The notes under the pieces are model-generated. The model worked only from the letters and a program-made list of their open reading frames with translations, was not told the origin of the DNA and made no database searches. Made by a program: the position numbers and the translations under genes. Below are positions 47,341 through 59,510 of a stretch of 64,000 bases of DNA, piece after piece (positions within the stretch are counted from its first letter, which is position 1; every line of letters begins with the position of its first letter). This DNA comes from Siphonodentalium dalli (taxonomy: Eukaryota > Mollusca > Scaphopoda > Gadilida > Siphonodentaliidae). The stretch spans positions 8,008,734 to 8,072,733 of the forward strand of contig CP136061.1 in assembly GCA_032622095.1 (NCBI GenBank), written 5' to 3'.

Positions 47341-48840
47341 TATGTTATCATGCATATTCCACATTAATTTGTGACTTTTCGCATTAAACTCATTCGTTCA
47401 TGCATAGAATGTATTGGGATTCGACTACAAAAAACCGGCATCGTTGAAGGTACTAAGTCAAACTTAATAATGACTACAAGTCTATAATATAAATTAGTGC
47501 AAAACATATTGCTATTAGTCGATGCATGGATGCAGATAGTTCGTTGGAAGTACAAACAGTTTAAACAACATCTATTTCTTCCCAAAGACATATAAGTTTA
47601 TCGCTTCCGTGTCGATTACCAATGCACCCAATGCCTTCGCGGATCAAACGTGTGAAAAATCAAATGGAATGCAGCCTCGTTTCCTGTGTGTTAATACGAC
47701 ACATCCATTATAGGTTGTGACATCCATTAGTTTACAACTTTATTGAGACCAATATATCAGGTTGAATAACACAGGTGCTTGTCCCGGCGATTCGAAATGG
47801 CCATCGGCTTAATATTACACTCAAAACCAAACACGACATACTTTAAGAATAGTTTGTTTTTGCTTCCTTTGTGTGACGTCACACCGGTAGATCAAAGAAA
47901 AAATCCGCCCCATAACTCAGGTGAATGATTGTCAAAAGTGATTAGCACGTGTACCAATTTCTGACGTCATTCATGTTATGATTGCTTTTGAGAAACTGAC
48001 ATGTCTGACTGGGTAGGACCACAGGCGATTGTAACAATGTTTTATATATATAATATTAACACTAAAGGTTGGTCACTGCGGGTGGGGGTGGGGGGGGGGG
48101 GGGGGTGATATTGAGTAGCCAATTTTGATGCGGCCGTGTAGGGGTTAATGAGCACCGATTTTGTTCGGATAAACGGCAAAATGTAAGATGACTTACGCTT
48201 ACAAAAAGATTAATATGCGAATTTTGAAACCTTGTGCCCTCTCTTCTTGAATTTTACAATATTTGGTATTAATAACTGTTTTCAACGACAAAACATTGGA
48301 GATTGATCGGGGATCCATCCGCATTCCATCGCGAGACCGCAGTGAATTTATTGATATTCAGCGATTGGCGGAGCTATTTGTGGATTATTTACTGGAAATT
48401 TGAACTTACTTCCGGGTTACAACTTCGAGTTAGATGAAGTGCTCGCTGCCCCCGTTGATCCAATGCGACAAACAGCGCTCTCACTTACGCTGAGGTCGTA
48501 ATAGCATTTGTTGAGGCAATTTGTTGATAACAAACAGCATGCCGTCTTATTTATAAACAAAAGTCAGTTGACATTCGGAAAAAAATAAAGAAGTATTTTT
48601 TCAATTCGACCAATCCGAAAAAAAAATATTGTCTATAGTCACTTATATAAAATCATCTAATGTATCAAATACAAACAAATTTTATTGGAATAAGGAAATA
48701 AGCAACATATGAAGCGATCACCGCTTATTATCCTGTTTGTACACGTGAGTTATTGTACGTTTAGCCGTTTACCGGAATTAAATCGGTGCAGATTAACCCC
48801 CGTCGGCCAAGGCGCCAAACCAAATTTGAATATGGCCGAC
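47341..48840. other. Gene-free stretch
   Basis: A poly-G run lies near 48086-48105. The frame beginning at 48709 has a hydrophobic start (MKRSPLIILFVHVSYC) but no other gene sign before it enters the next array. Confidence 0.5.
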
Positions 48841-49855
48841 ACAGAGAGAGAGAGAGAGAGAGAGAGAAAAAAACACACACACACGAGAGACACACACACG
48901 GACACGAGAGACACACACACGGACACGAGAGACACACACACGGACACGAGAGACACGGACACGAGAGACACACACACGACACGAGAGACACACACACGGA
49001 CACGAGAGACACGGACACGGACACGAGAGACACGGACACGAGAGACGGACACGAGAGACGGACACGAGAGACGGACACGGACACGAGAGACGGACACGGA
49101 CACGAGAGACGGACACGGACACGAGAGACACGGACATGAGAGGCGGACACGAGAGACGGACACGGACACGGACACGAGAGACGGACACGGGCACGAGAGA
49201 CGGACACGGACACGAGAGACGGACACAGACACGAGAGACGGACACGGACACGGACACGAGAGACGGAAACGGACACGGGAGACGGACACGAGAGACGGAC
49301 ACGAGATACGGATACGAGAGACGGACACGGACACGAGAGACGGACACGGACACGAGAGACGGACATGGACACGGGAGACGGACACGGGAGACGGACACGG
49401 ACACGGGAGACGGATACGGGAAACGGACACGGACACGGGAGACGGACACGGCCACGAGAGACACGGACACGGGAGACGGACACGAGAGACGGACACGATA
49501 AACGGACACGAGAGACGGACACGGAGACGGACATGGACACAAGAGACACGGACACGAGAGACGGACACGATAGACAGACACGGGAGACGGACACGGACAC
49601 GGTAGACGGACACGGACACGGGAGACGGACATGGGAGACGGACACCGACACGGGACACGGGACACCGGGACGCGGACGCGGACACACACGCGGACACGGA
49701 CACACACGCGGACACGGACACGCGGACACACGGACACGCGGACACGCGGACACGCGGACACGCGGACACGCGGACACGCGGACACGCGGACACGGAGACG
49801 CGGAGACGCGGACACGGACACACACGGACACGGACACACACCCAGACATGAATTG
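48841..49855. repeat. GGACAC/GAGAGAC minisatellite, 1 kb, free of stop codons
   Basis: It begins as (GA)n and (AC)n, then mixes 6-bp GGACAC and 6-7-bp GAGAGAC words, and ends with CGCGGACA repeats. Purines dominate the plus strand. Several frames on both strands are open for more than 100-370 codons because the words contain no stops; none has gene structure. Confidence 0.95.
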
Positions 49856-50284
49856 AGTCCGAAATCATATCAGAACATTACATTGTTTCCCTTCTTTGCA
49901 ATAGTATTGTCGTCTATTTGCGGAGATCCCCGAATTCGCGGAGGTCCCCTAAAATTGTCGAAAATATGTTGATTTTAATTAGGGAACGGGTGCGTATATG
50001 TCAATTGATACGTATTTTAAACAAATAACGACACGATCATCATAATAGCAACCACCCCGGTGGGTGTTTATACCTAAGGCGTGTGTGAATGATGACGTCA
50101 TATAATTTTACTATATATATTTCTATACGATGGAACGATTTTCAGGAAAGAGTGTATGCTATTTAGCGAAATTGACACGTGACTTCCGATTAGCAACTGT
50201 TTAAAATTGCGGAAGTGGAACAACGAGATGAAATGCCACGGCTCATGACGTCATTTACGTCATGTTGGCTTCGTAGGTGCAACA
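49856..50284. other. Gene-free spacer between two arrays
   Basis: Nothing is recognised apart from TGACGTCA-type words near 50092 and 50248. Confidence 0.5.
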
Positions 50285-52540
50285 TTAACCCTTTCACGAT
50301 GGGAGACGCGCTAGTGCAGCATTAATGTTTTTATTACGGGAGCTGTGCTGGTGCAGCATTAACCATTTCACGACGGGAGCTCTGCTGGGCAGCATTAACC
50401 CTTCCATGACGGTAGTTGAGTTGGTGCAGGATTAGTTATTTCATGAAGGGAGCTGCGTTGGTGCATCATTAAATATTTGATGATAGGAGCTGCGTTGGTG
50501 CAGCATTAACTCTTTCATGACGGGAGCTGCGCTGGTGCAGCATTAATTATTTCATGAAGGGAGCTGCGTTGGTGCAGCATTAATTATTTCACGACGGGAG
50601 CTGCGTTGATGATGGGAGCTACGCGTTGGTGCAGCATTAACTCTCTCATGACGGGAGCTGCGCTGGTGCAGCATTAATTATTTGATGACGGGAGCTGCGT
50701 TGGTGCAGCATTAACTCTTTCATGGCGGGAGCTTCGCTGGTGCAGCATTAATTATTTCATGACGGGAGCTGCGTTGGTGCAGCATTAATTATTTGATGAC
50801 GGGAGCTGCGTTGGTGCAGCATTAACTCTTTCATGACGGGGGCAGCATTAACTATTTCATAACGGGAGCTGCGCTGGTGCACCATTAATTATTTCAGGAC
50901 GGGGCTGCGTTGGTGCAGCATAACTTATTTCATGATGGGAGCTGCATTGGTGCAGCATTGACTCTTTCATGACGGGAGCTGCGCTGGTGCAGTATTAATA
51001 CATTTCATGACGGGAGTTGCGTTGGTGCAGCGTTAATTATTTTATGATGGGAGCTGCGTTGGTGCAGCATTAACTCTTTCATGACGGGAGCTGCGTTAGT
51101 GTAGCATTAATTATTTGATTATGGGAGCTGCGTTGGTGCAGCATTAAATCTTTCATGACGGGAGCTGCGTTAGTGCAGCATTAATTATTTGATTATGGGA
51201 GTTGCGTTGGTGCAGCATTAACTTTTTCATGACGGGAGCGGCGTTGGTGCAGCATTAATTATTTGCTGATGGGAGCTGCGCTGGTGCTGCATTAATTATT
51301 TCATGACGGGAGCTGCGTTGGTGAAGCATTAGTTATTTGATGATGGGAGCTGCGTTGGGGCAGCATTAATTCTTTCATGACTGGAGCTGCGTTGGTCAGC
51401 ATTAATTCTTTCATGATGGGAGCTGTGCTGGTGCAGCATTAACCTTTTTATGACGGGAGCTGTGTTAGTGCAGTATTAACCATGTTATGACGGGAGCTGC
51501 GCTGATGCAGCATTAATTCTTTCATGACGGGATCTGTGCTGGTGCAGCATTAATTATTTAATGACGGGAGCTGCGTTGGTGCAGCATTAACTAATTCATG
51601 ACGGGAGCTGCTCTGGTGCAGCATTAATTATTTCATGACGGGAGCTGCGTTAGTGCAGCATTAATTATTTGATTTTGGGAGCTGCGTTGGTGCAGCATTA
51701 ACTCTTTCATGACGGGAGCTGCGTTAGTGCAGCATTATTTATTTGATTATGGGAGCTGCGTTGGTGCAGCATTACTCTATCATGACGGGAGCTGCGCTGG
51801 TGCAGCAATAATTATTTCATGACGGGAGCTGCGTTGGTGCAGCATTAATTATTTGATGATGGGAGCTGCGCTGGTGCAGCATTAATTATTTCATGACGGG
51901 AGCTGCGTTGGTGCAGCATTAGTTATTTGATGATGGGAGCTGCGTTGGTGCAGCATTAACCCTTTCATGGCGGGAGCTGCGTTGGTGCAGCGTTAACCCT
52001 TTGGTGACGGGAGCTGTGCTGCAGTAGTAATTCTTTCATGACGGGAGCTGTGTTGGGGCAGCAATAATTATTTCATGACGGGAGCTGCGTTGGGCAGCAT
52101 TAATTCTTTCATGATGGGAGCTGTGCTGGTGGAGCATTAACCTTTTTATGACGGGAGCTGTGTTGGTGCAGTATTAACCCTTTCATGACGGGAGCTGCGC
52201 TGGTGCATCATTAATTCTTTCATGACGGGAGCTGTGCTGGTGCAGCATTAATTATTTAATGACGGGAGCTGCGTTGGTGCAGCATTAACTCATTCATGAC
52301 GGGAGTTGCGCTGGTGCAGCATTAATTATTTCATGACGGGAGCTGCGTTGGTGCAGCATTAACTATTTTATGATGGGATATGTGCTGGTGCAGCATTAAC
52401 CCTTTCATGACGGGTTGCGTGCTGGTCCAGCATTAACCCTTCCATGGTGGGAGCTGCATTGGTGCAACATTTAACCATTTCATGACGGCAGCTGTGCTGG
52501 TGCAGCATTAATTATTTTATGACGGGACCTGTGTTGGTGA
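50285..52540. repeat. 37-bp minisatellite, about 60 copies
   Basis: The unit is CATTAATTATTTCATGACGG followed by GAGCTGCGTTGGTGCAG. Alternating ATTATTT/ACTCTTT and GCGTTGG/GCGCTGG variants give 74-bp and longer higher-order periods. Copies are more diverged at both edges, as expected of an array renewed from its centre. Confidence 0.95.
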
Positions 52541-52619
52541 TGAAAAGCAAATTCGGGATACAGCATGTGTGGTTGCTCCACTACGTGTCACGTATGCATA
52601 TTATTGGTTTGTTCTATCA

Positions 52620-52700
52620 ATCATATCATCATCAGCATCATCATCATCATCATCATACGGAACAAGTCTTGCGACTTTTCGTCCCAATAATATTATTTGC
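52620..52700 (-). other. LINE 3' tail, CR1-like
   Basis: On the minus strand, GACGAAAAGTCGCAAGACTTG followed by an ATG/GAT microsatellite matches the 3' UTR and tail layout of the LINE end at 29624-29900. No WN.LP coding end is visible upstream, so only the tail remains. Confidence 0.5.
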
Positions 52701-52829
52701 AATGTTTGTTTACAAATATATGTATCGTCATTCGATATTTACTTGTGAATCACTTGAACATATTACTTGCCGTCGAACTCGTCTATATCTATATTTGCGA
52801 ATGTCTGTCTGTCTGTGTTCTATAGAAAT

Positions 52830-54620
52830 TCACAGGGGACCACCTAGATGGCACAAAAGGGGTCTAATAGGGGTAAATTTTTACGAGAAAGAAAATGGCG
52901 GGGGATACAATTTTCTAAAGTGACGCCGTTGTTGTCAGGGGCAGAAAAGAGGGAGGGGCAGAAAAAAGCCGACTGCCACCAAACTTATATATAATCATCC
53001 CCATAATATTTGGAATCTAATGGTGTGGTTTAAATATGTCAAAAGTCGCGCCGTTCGCGTCAGGGATGTCCGGAAGGGGAGAGGGGCACCAAAATTGATC
53101 AAAATAATTTTAGCGCCGAATTCCACCAAATTGATGCACATTCTTCTGAGATCTTCTGCATTATACAAGTAATCTCATTGTGCGATTTAAAGACGTCAAA
53201 TTGGTGTCGTTGAGATGAGAGATTGTGGGTGGTGGGTGTACTATATCTGATAAGAATTGGTTTAACCATGGTATGAGGTGTCTAATGGCGTGGCTTAAAG
53301 CTGTCAAAAGTGGCGTCATTTGAGTCAAGAGTGCACTGAAAGGGAGAGGGGCACCAAAATTGATACACAATATTTTTAGCGCCAATTTCCACCAAATTGA
53401 TGCACATTCTTATCCATGATATGAGGAATCTAATCGTGTGATTTTAAAGACGTCATACGTGGTGCTGCTTTGGTGATAGATGGGGGTGGGATGAGATGGG
53501 CACTAAATATGATAAAAATTTGTTTAGTCGCAGATTATAACCAAACTTACAAATAATAATCTCCATGATATCAGGAGTCTAATTGTGTGGTTTAAAGATG
53601 TCAAAAGTGTGGCCATTCGAGTCAGGGGTGCCTAGAGGGTGAGAGGGACACACACATTGATAAACAATATGTTTAGCGCCGATTTCCACCTGATTGACAC
53701 ATATTCTTCTCCGTGATACGAATAATCTAATGGTTTAAATGTACCAAATTGGTGACTTTTGGGTGAGAGATATGCAATGGTGGCCCTAAATTTGATACGA
53801 ATTTGTATACTCGCCAATTTTCATAAATTTTATCTATATTCATCTCTATAACGAGTCTAAGTGTGTGGTTTAATGATGTCAAATGTGGCGCCGATTGAGT
53901 CCGACATAGAGCCGGGAGGGTCATCAAAAACTTATAAAAATACGTTTAGTGCCAATTACCATCAAACTCATACACGTTCTTCTCAAATGTTACAATGAAT
54001 CAAATATTTGCGAATATCTCTTTGTGTTCTATATATAACTTTAAGGGTACAATCGAGATGGCACCAAGGCGGTCTAACCGGGGTCACATTTTACGAGTAA
54101 GATAATGGTGCGGGTTAAATGTTTCTAAAGTGACTTTGTTGGTGTTAGGGGAGGGGCTATTTTAGCACATATTTCGACCAAATTGATATATTATTGTTCT
54201 CCGTGATACGAGGAATATAAACGTGTGATTTAAAGACGCGAAATTTGTGCCTTTTGGGTGAGAGATGGGGGGGGGGGGGGTTATAACTATGATAAGAATT
54301 TGCTTAGTTGCCGATTACCACCAACTTTATATATAATCATCTCCATTATATAATGCGTGCATGCGTCTAATAGACATGGTTTAAATATGACAAAAGTGGC
54401 GCGGTTCAAGTCATGCATGAGGGGAGTTGAACAAAAGTTGATACAAATATATTTAGCACTGATTCCACCAAATTCATGCACGTTCTTCTCTAATGATATG
54501 ATGAATTAAATCACATTTGGGATCGTTTGGGTCATGGATGGCGAGAGAAGATTCACTAGCATTTATAAGAGTGTTCAATTCGCCGATATCCAACAAAGTT
54601 ATATATAGTAATTTCCCAGG
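52830..54620. repeat. Old tandem repeat field, unit about 140 bp
   Basis: Each unit contains, in order: TCTAATGGTGTGGTTTAAA, TGTCAAAAGTGGCGCC, GAGAGGGGCACCAAAATTGA, TTTAGCGCCGATTTCC and ACCAAATTGATGCACATTC. About 11 or 12 heavily diverged units fit this interval. AAATTGATGCACAT and AACTTATATATAATCAT types alternate, so the growth unit was a dimer of about 280 bp. Confidence 0.75.
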
Positions 54621-55338
54621 CCATCTCCATGTCGTTCTAATGAGTTTTTGGCATTCCAATTTCACAATCTCGACAAATGGTGACCGAATTAAGTCACTTG
54701 AACAATTATATCTTCTCAAATGTTATATTTATATCGGGATGGAAATCAGGGAATTCCTATAATGATCTAGCAACACAGATACATAGAAGAAAGCATTACA
54801 AGTATATTTATATCAATCTGTTTAACAGATACATATATTCATTCAAACTGAGGGACCTTGAATCGTCAGAGGATTGCATATTAGAATGGCTCATGTATAT
54901 ATTATAACACGATTGAGTCTGACCCATTCAATATAGTTTCCACAAAAAAAAGTTACAATTGCCAAGAGATATGGAAATGTAGAGCAGGCCTGTTCAAAAA
55001 TATTGATCACAGTTTGCAGTCAAATATCGTTACTTCTGAGATAAAGAAAAACTCAGTTCCGTAGCACGTGAATCCAATTTTGACATCTGACAAGGGTATA
55101 TCTGTCCGATACAGAGGATTTCTTTCATTTGTTAGAACATACTGATCGCCTAACATAAACAACTCAAAATATCGCTGTGTCGGGCACATGTAGCTGCTAT
55201 ACATGCATAACATCAATTCTTTTCAACTGAAAATTATTAGCCAATATATAGCACCAGAACTGAGGAGCACCTGGACATATCATTAAAACATGTGTATCTT
55301 ATTGAAGATATGATGAACTAGATTGATTGACCAACCAA
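54621..55338. other. Gene-free stretch
   Basis: No gene or repeat is recognised. Confidence 0.5.
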
Positions 55339-55674
55339 CAGAAGGGCCTCGCATATATAAGAGAATGCATTGGCTTAACACATTAAAATTATAAAATTGC
55401 TAAAGAATGTAAGAAAAAATGGTAAAAAGTGTTAAAAAAAGATTTTTTTTAGGCCAATGCATTCTCTTATATATGCGAGGCGACCTATGGTCGACTCGCA
55501 TATATAAGAGAATGCATTGGCACAGGGCATAACGGTAACTATCACAATGTGGTCAAGGAGCCGGTTCCAATGATATCCATATTTGTATGGTTCTATTGAG
55601 ACAGACCGAAGATATTTTAGGCTGTTGAAGCTTTATTTGGCCGGTTTTGGCCGGTTTGTTGGGTAAAGGGCTAA
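55339..55674. mobile_element. Damaged piggyBac-like hairpin MITE
   Basis: It matches 12381-12757: CAACAGAAGGGCC, a half hairpin (55347-55374), A/T linker, a full hairpin (55453-55521), the CATCACAATGTGGTCA-type right flank and GTTGGGTAAAGGGCTAA. The left terminus and left hairpin arm are lost, and GGCCGGTTT is doubled near the right end. Confidence 0.85.
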
Positions 55675-56014
55675 TACATCTCTGTGTAAAACACAATTGT
55701 CGTCTTGAAATTTTTTCGAACTAATGTGTTTATGATGTTCATGTGTCATGCTATAACGTCTGAAGTATACGCAGTTGTATAAAAATAAATACTTCTGTAT
55801 TGGTGGGACGGATTAAACGCGATAAACAAAATGTTAATCGCTCCGACCTGACAAGGTGAGCCACTACTTATATTCCATGTGTAAGAATCATGTTTTGGGA
55901 TGCCATGTGGATATACCATTTATGAGAATACGTGCAACACTTTGAGAGCAAGAGTATCCTCTATTCCCACCAAATACCCACAGAGGGTTTCACATCACTT
56001 TAACCCTGCTAGTA
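55675..56014. other. Gene-free spacer
   Basis: Only a faint match to the dispersed repeat of 36757 and 43088 is seen near 55930-56010. Confidence 0.45.
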
Positions 56015-57045
56015 TGTTATATAATAGAAGAATGAGCCTATGTATATTTTGAATTGATCGAGTGTTGGAGCCTCAACAGCGAAGTCTGGCAGAGAGTTCC
56101 AGCTATTTACCACCACCTGCGTGAAGAAATATTTTCCTATGGCCTTTGTTAACAATGGGCATCTGTAGCTTTTTATTATGTCCTCTTGTTTTTCCTGATG
56201 AATGTCTTTCTAATAGGTCACAGGCATTGATATTGTAATGACCATTCAACAGTTTATATACCTCGATTACATGGATTAGATCTCCATAACAAAACTGGCA
56301 TACAACAATATGTGACCCGCCATATCAAATCCAGTCGTAAGTCGGGATTTGTTTTACCCTGTGCCAATGCATTCTCTTATATATGCGAGTCGACCATATG
56401 TCGCCTCGCATATATAAGAGAATGCATTGGCCTAACAATTTTTTATAATTTTTTTAAATAAATGTTTCTTACAATTTTTAGGACATAAAATAAAAAAACA
56501 TCCATTACCCTGCAGGGAGCCCCACACATATATAGAAGGATATAGCAGAGTGTCGTCTGCTCATGTTTGTCTGGGGCTCTGTATGGGTGAAATTATAAAA
56601 TTGTTAAAGAATACAAGAACAAATTATTAAAATTGTAAAAAATTGTTAGGCCAATGCATTCTCTTATATATGCGAGGCGACCTATGGTCGACTCGCATAT
56701 ATAAGAGAATGCATTGGCACAGGGTAAAAAAAATCCCGACTTACGACGGGATTTGATATGGCGGGTCACATATGATATTCGATATTTTAAAGACATCAGA
56801 TTGAGTCTTATCATTCGGTCTCGGAAGCATAGAGTTTTGATTTGACGAACTAGTTTCGTTGCTTTTCTTTGTATTTCTCTAACACAATGCTTTGATATTT
56901 GTGATGCGGGCTCCATGCAGAGTTACAGTATTCGATGATAGGTCTGACCATGCTTATGTAGAGCGACTAGAAAATGTCGACGTCCAAGTTAGTGAAAATT
57001 CTGTTGACTGTGCCGATGATTTGAGAAGCTTTATTGTTTTAGGAT
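56015..57045 (-). pseudogene. CR1-like LINE reverse transcriptase, C-terminal part, split by a MITE
   Basis: In minus-strand order the pieces are: SLYISMVRPIIEYCNSAWSP (from about 56970), RKATKLVRQIKTLCFRDRM then LNLMSLKYR (about 56880-56790), the MITE, GDLIHVIEVYKLLNG (about 56270), SSGKTRGHNKKL, and finally NSWNSLPDFAVEAPTLDQF (about 56080). These are the standard landmarks of the RT C-terminus of CR1/L2/Rex-type LINEs. At least two frameshifts and the insertion make it inactive. No microsatellite tail is evident below 56015. Confidence 0.85.
56311..56770. mobile_element. Complete hairpin MITE, TGTGACCCGCC family
   Basis: The 460-bp element has near-perfect inverted termini of about 50 bp (TGTGACCCGCCATATCAAAT with CCAGTCGTAAGTCGGGATTT) and TA on both sides. 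Inside is the module 56357-56724: hairpin (56363-56431), AT-rich linker with a CTGCAGGGAGCCCC block, hairpin (56650-56718). It interrupts a LINE coding region, which proves mobility. Confidence 0.9.
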
Positions 57046-57246
57046 ATTGTAGGAACACGAATTCCACGAAAAGGCGGCCATGGATACCGATAATGGGTAT
57101 TTGCATCATTAGCATGTCATCGGGGAATGTTGTTGCGTCTTCTGTATTTCATTATTACTATCCAATGAATATATTTTGGAATGGTCATTGCCCTCACTAT
57201 ACAATCTCTTAAACACCAGATATTGTGTGACTGGGGATCAATGATG

Positions 57247-57258
57247 CGCGCATGCGCA
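57247..57258. promoter_or_regulatory. NRF-1-type palindromic site
   Basis: CGCGCATGCGCA is an exact match to YGCGCAYGCGCR. No gene start is evident nearby. Confidence 0.3.
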
Positions 57259-57649
57259 GTCAACGCATATTTTCAGATTTTGCCAAATAAGGTCAAATGA
57301 ACCAAAATATCATTTTCAAGCAGCCCAAGAGTCATTCTATGTTAATAGTGAGGCATGTGTGGAAATGTTATGTTTGTCACATTTCCCATATCACAATATG
57401 CCTCAATTACCATAGTATCCCCTTTTTGCACATATATTTTAGTACTATGACGGTTTAACCCCTACCAACAACCCGTTTCTAAGGTAAAAACAGTCGCATA
57501 GCAACCGTTGACATGGAAAGTATTTTCGTGATTGCCCCCATATCTGAAAATAATACGTGGGACATAATATACACATGTGCCAAGTTTTATGCTTGTATGA
57601 CAATGTCCGCACTTGTTACACAAAAAACTATACCAAACAAAATCGCACG

Positions 57650-58052
57650 GTGATTCCGTCACGCCCGTTGTGTGATTCCGTCACGGCGAACAAACCGAGT
57701 TAACTAGTAATATAAACACAAGTGTGTGGCAATGCGGCTTTTTTCTGCAAGTATAATGTATCTACTTTACTAATAGGGAACTTTTTCCACGTCAGCTTGG
57801 CTGAATGAGCAGGGTTCTTCAATAGTACGGACCTACCCTCATATTGATGGCACTTTTTTGGTGATTCCGTCAAGGACACAATTTGACCCAGAGTGAGATG
57901 ATACTTAAATACACATATAGTTGTATATAATCAAACAACTTAGTATAGTATGTACAATGTTTTTTTATTTTAAGCGGTACCCTACTGGTCATAATTTTAG
58001 ATTTTATAGGCCACAGAAACGTGAAATTCCGTAAAATTTGGTGATTCCGTCA
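57650..58052 (+). repeat. Four spaced copies of GTGATTCCGTCA
   Basis: GTGATTCCGTCA occurs at 57650, 57672, 57861 and 58041, all on the plus strand; three are followed by CG and the third by AG. The spacing is irregular, so this is not a simple tandem array. It may be a decayed repeat or a set of protein-binding sites. Confidence 0.6.
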
Positions 58053-58224
58053 CGCTGGAATTCATGGGAAGGCTAATCTGGCCGTGTCAAATTGAGCTAT
58101 AGCGATGGGATTTCTCGCAGGACAACACATTTCGGGTTTCCATGGGGTGTCTATTCGCTGGATGTCTTATAGTTGCAGTATGTAACTAGTATGAGCGCGT
58201 TAATTGTGCTTTCGATGTTTTTGT

Positions 58225-58480
58225 ATGAACAATGGCTGGGCCATGCACTCTTGGCGGGAATACAATGCCTCCGATTTTGAAGCTTTCTGGTGTGGTGAAT
58301 GAGAAACCTGCATTAATAAGCCGTAGTTTTTTTGTAATAATTTGAAGGATTAGTTGTTTTAACGGAATTCTGAGGCGGTGCATTCATGTAACCAATATAT
58401 TTTATATTATAATTTATATTTATGGCTAATAATATGATTTTGAGCGCGTTACCATTTCTGATTTTAGTTTTCTTGTTCAA
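58225..58480 (-). repeat. Inverted repeat of about 250 bp, left arm
   Basis: Pairs with 59245-59510 across a 765-bp loop. Shared words in inverted order include GGGCCATGCACTCTTG, GAAGCTTYCTGGTGTGG, AATCCTTCAAATTATTACA and AATGGTAACG. It also matches 21460-21711 in direct orientation. It ends TTTTCTTGTT at 58479, as the 5' terminus of the long repeat family does. Confidence 0.85.
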
Positions 58481-59244
58481 CAATGTCTGACGTTGCATAT
58501 CTTCTACTAGATTCATATTATTCCGATGCCTTCAATTTACTGAAGTTTATGATGCGGAGGCCAGGTAGCTCGAGTAACTCCAGTGGTGACTCCATGCAGT
58601 AGCGTTCTTTAACACGTGTGCCATCGGACAGCGTACTGCGGGGGGGGGGGGGGGGTTGGTTGGTATGCACACACAACAACATATATGGACAAATGTTGTA
58701 ATGGGGGGGGGGGGGGGTGGGGGGAGTCGGCATTTTGCATTCGGATCTTTATTGACTGATCTCCGATGAGACTTTTCAGCCTGACAAACTTGGTATCTGA
58801 TCGAGTTCTGATTTTTGTCAGAATACCCTTACTAGTTTCCATCCCAGGTCCGCTAGCACGAGAGACCAGTACACTACCACTCGGATACCGACCGCCCTGA
58901 TTGTGGTACAAGAAAACCATAGTCAGAAATGGTAACACGCTCAAGATCATATATTGTATACCCATGATTGTAATTATAGAATCTTTTTCAGTTCTGTTAT
59001 TTGTAATTGGCATAGCTTATCACAAACCAAAAATCAACATTATTGTCATGATGTAAACGACAATAAACGAAATTGAAATGCTCAACTACACCTTTTACCA
59101 GGCTCGGCCTCGGGGTCGCACTACAGCTCGGCCTCGGGGTCGCACTACAACATTTATTGTGTCCCAATAATTAACATTATATAAATAGAACCCCCAGCGC
59201 TATGGCAGCGCCCATGCGAAACAATATTTTGTACATTAGTATAT
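58481..59244. other. Loop of the inverted repeat; gene-free
   Basis: Contains two poly-G runs (58639-58652, 58704-58720) and a doubled CTCGGCCTCGGGGTCGCACT (59103 and 59127). A third family terminus, CAAGAAAACCATAGTCAGAA, is at 58909. On the minus strand, GAGTGGTAGTGTACTGGTCT at about 58870-58890 faintly resembles the A-box half of a tRNA-derived SINE, but no B box follows. Confidence 0.45.
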
Positions 59245-59510
59245 CGCCAGAAAACCGTGGTCAGAAATGGTAACGCCCTCAAGATCATATTATTAGCCAT
59301 AAATATAAATTATAATATAAAATATATTGGTTACATGAATGCACCGCCCCAGAATTCCGTTAAAACAACCAATCCTTCAAATTATTACAAAAAACTACGG
59401 CTTATTTCTGCAGTTGCTCATTCACCACACCAGGAAGCTTCTAGATGAGGATCAAAAATCGGAGGCATTGTGTTCCCGCCATAAAATCTTCAAGAGTGCA
59501 TGGCCCAGAG
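59245..59510 (+). repeat. Inverted repeat of about 250 bp, right arm
   Basis: Partner of 58225-58480; starts CCAGAAAACCGTGGTCAGAA and ends near GAGTGCATGGCCCAG. The pair could be the arms of a foldback element of about 1.3 kb or two inverted copies of the same 5' terminus. Confidence 0.85.

Larger units (their letters stand above)
57046..58224. other. Gene-free stretch with repeated GTGATTCCGTCA motif
   Basis: No gene is supported. The motif entries at 57247 and 57650 cover what is visible. AGGACAACACATTTCGG near 58118 recurs at 20473, linking this stretch to the long repeat family. Confidence 0.5.

Noticed and set aside
48709-49605. 298-codon ORF with a hydrophobic start as a secreted Arg/Asp/Thr-rich protein
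   Set aside because: After about 45 codons it is only the GGACAC/GAGAGAC array. The N-terminal part alone is too little to support a gene.
52519-52923. 134-codon ORF with a His run
   Set aside because: The His codons are the CAT microsatellite of a LINE tail read on the opposite strand.
58850-58890. tRNA or tRNA-derived SINE on the minus strand
   Set aside because: An A-box-like word is present, but no B box, cloverleaf or tail could be found.
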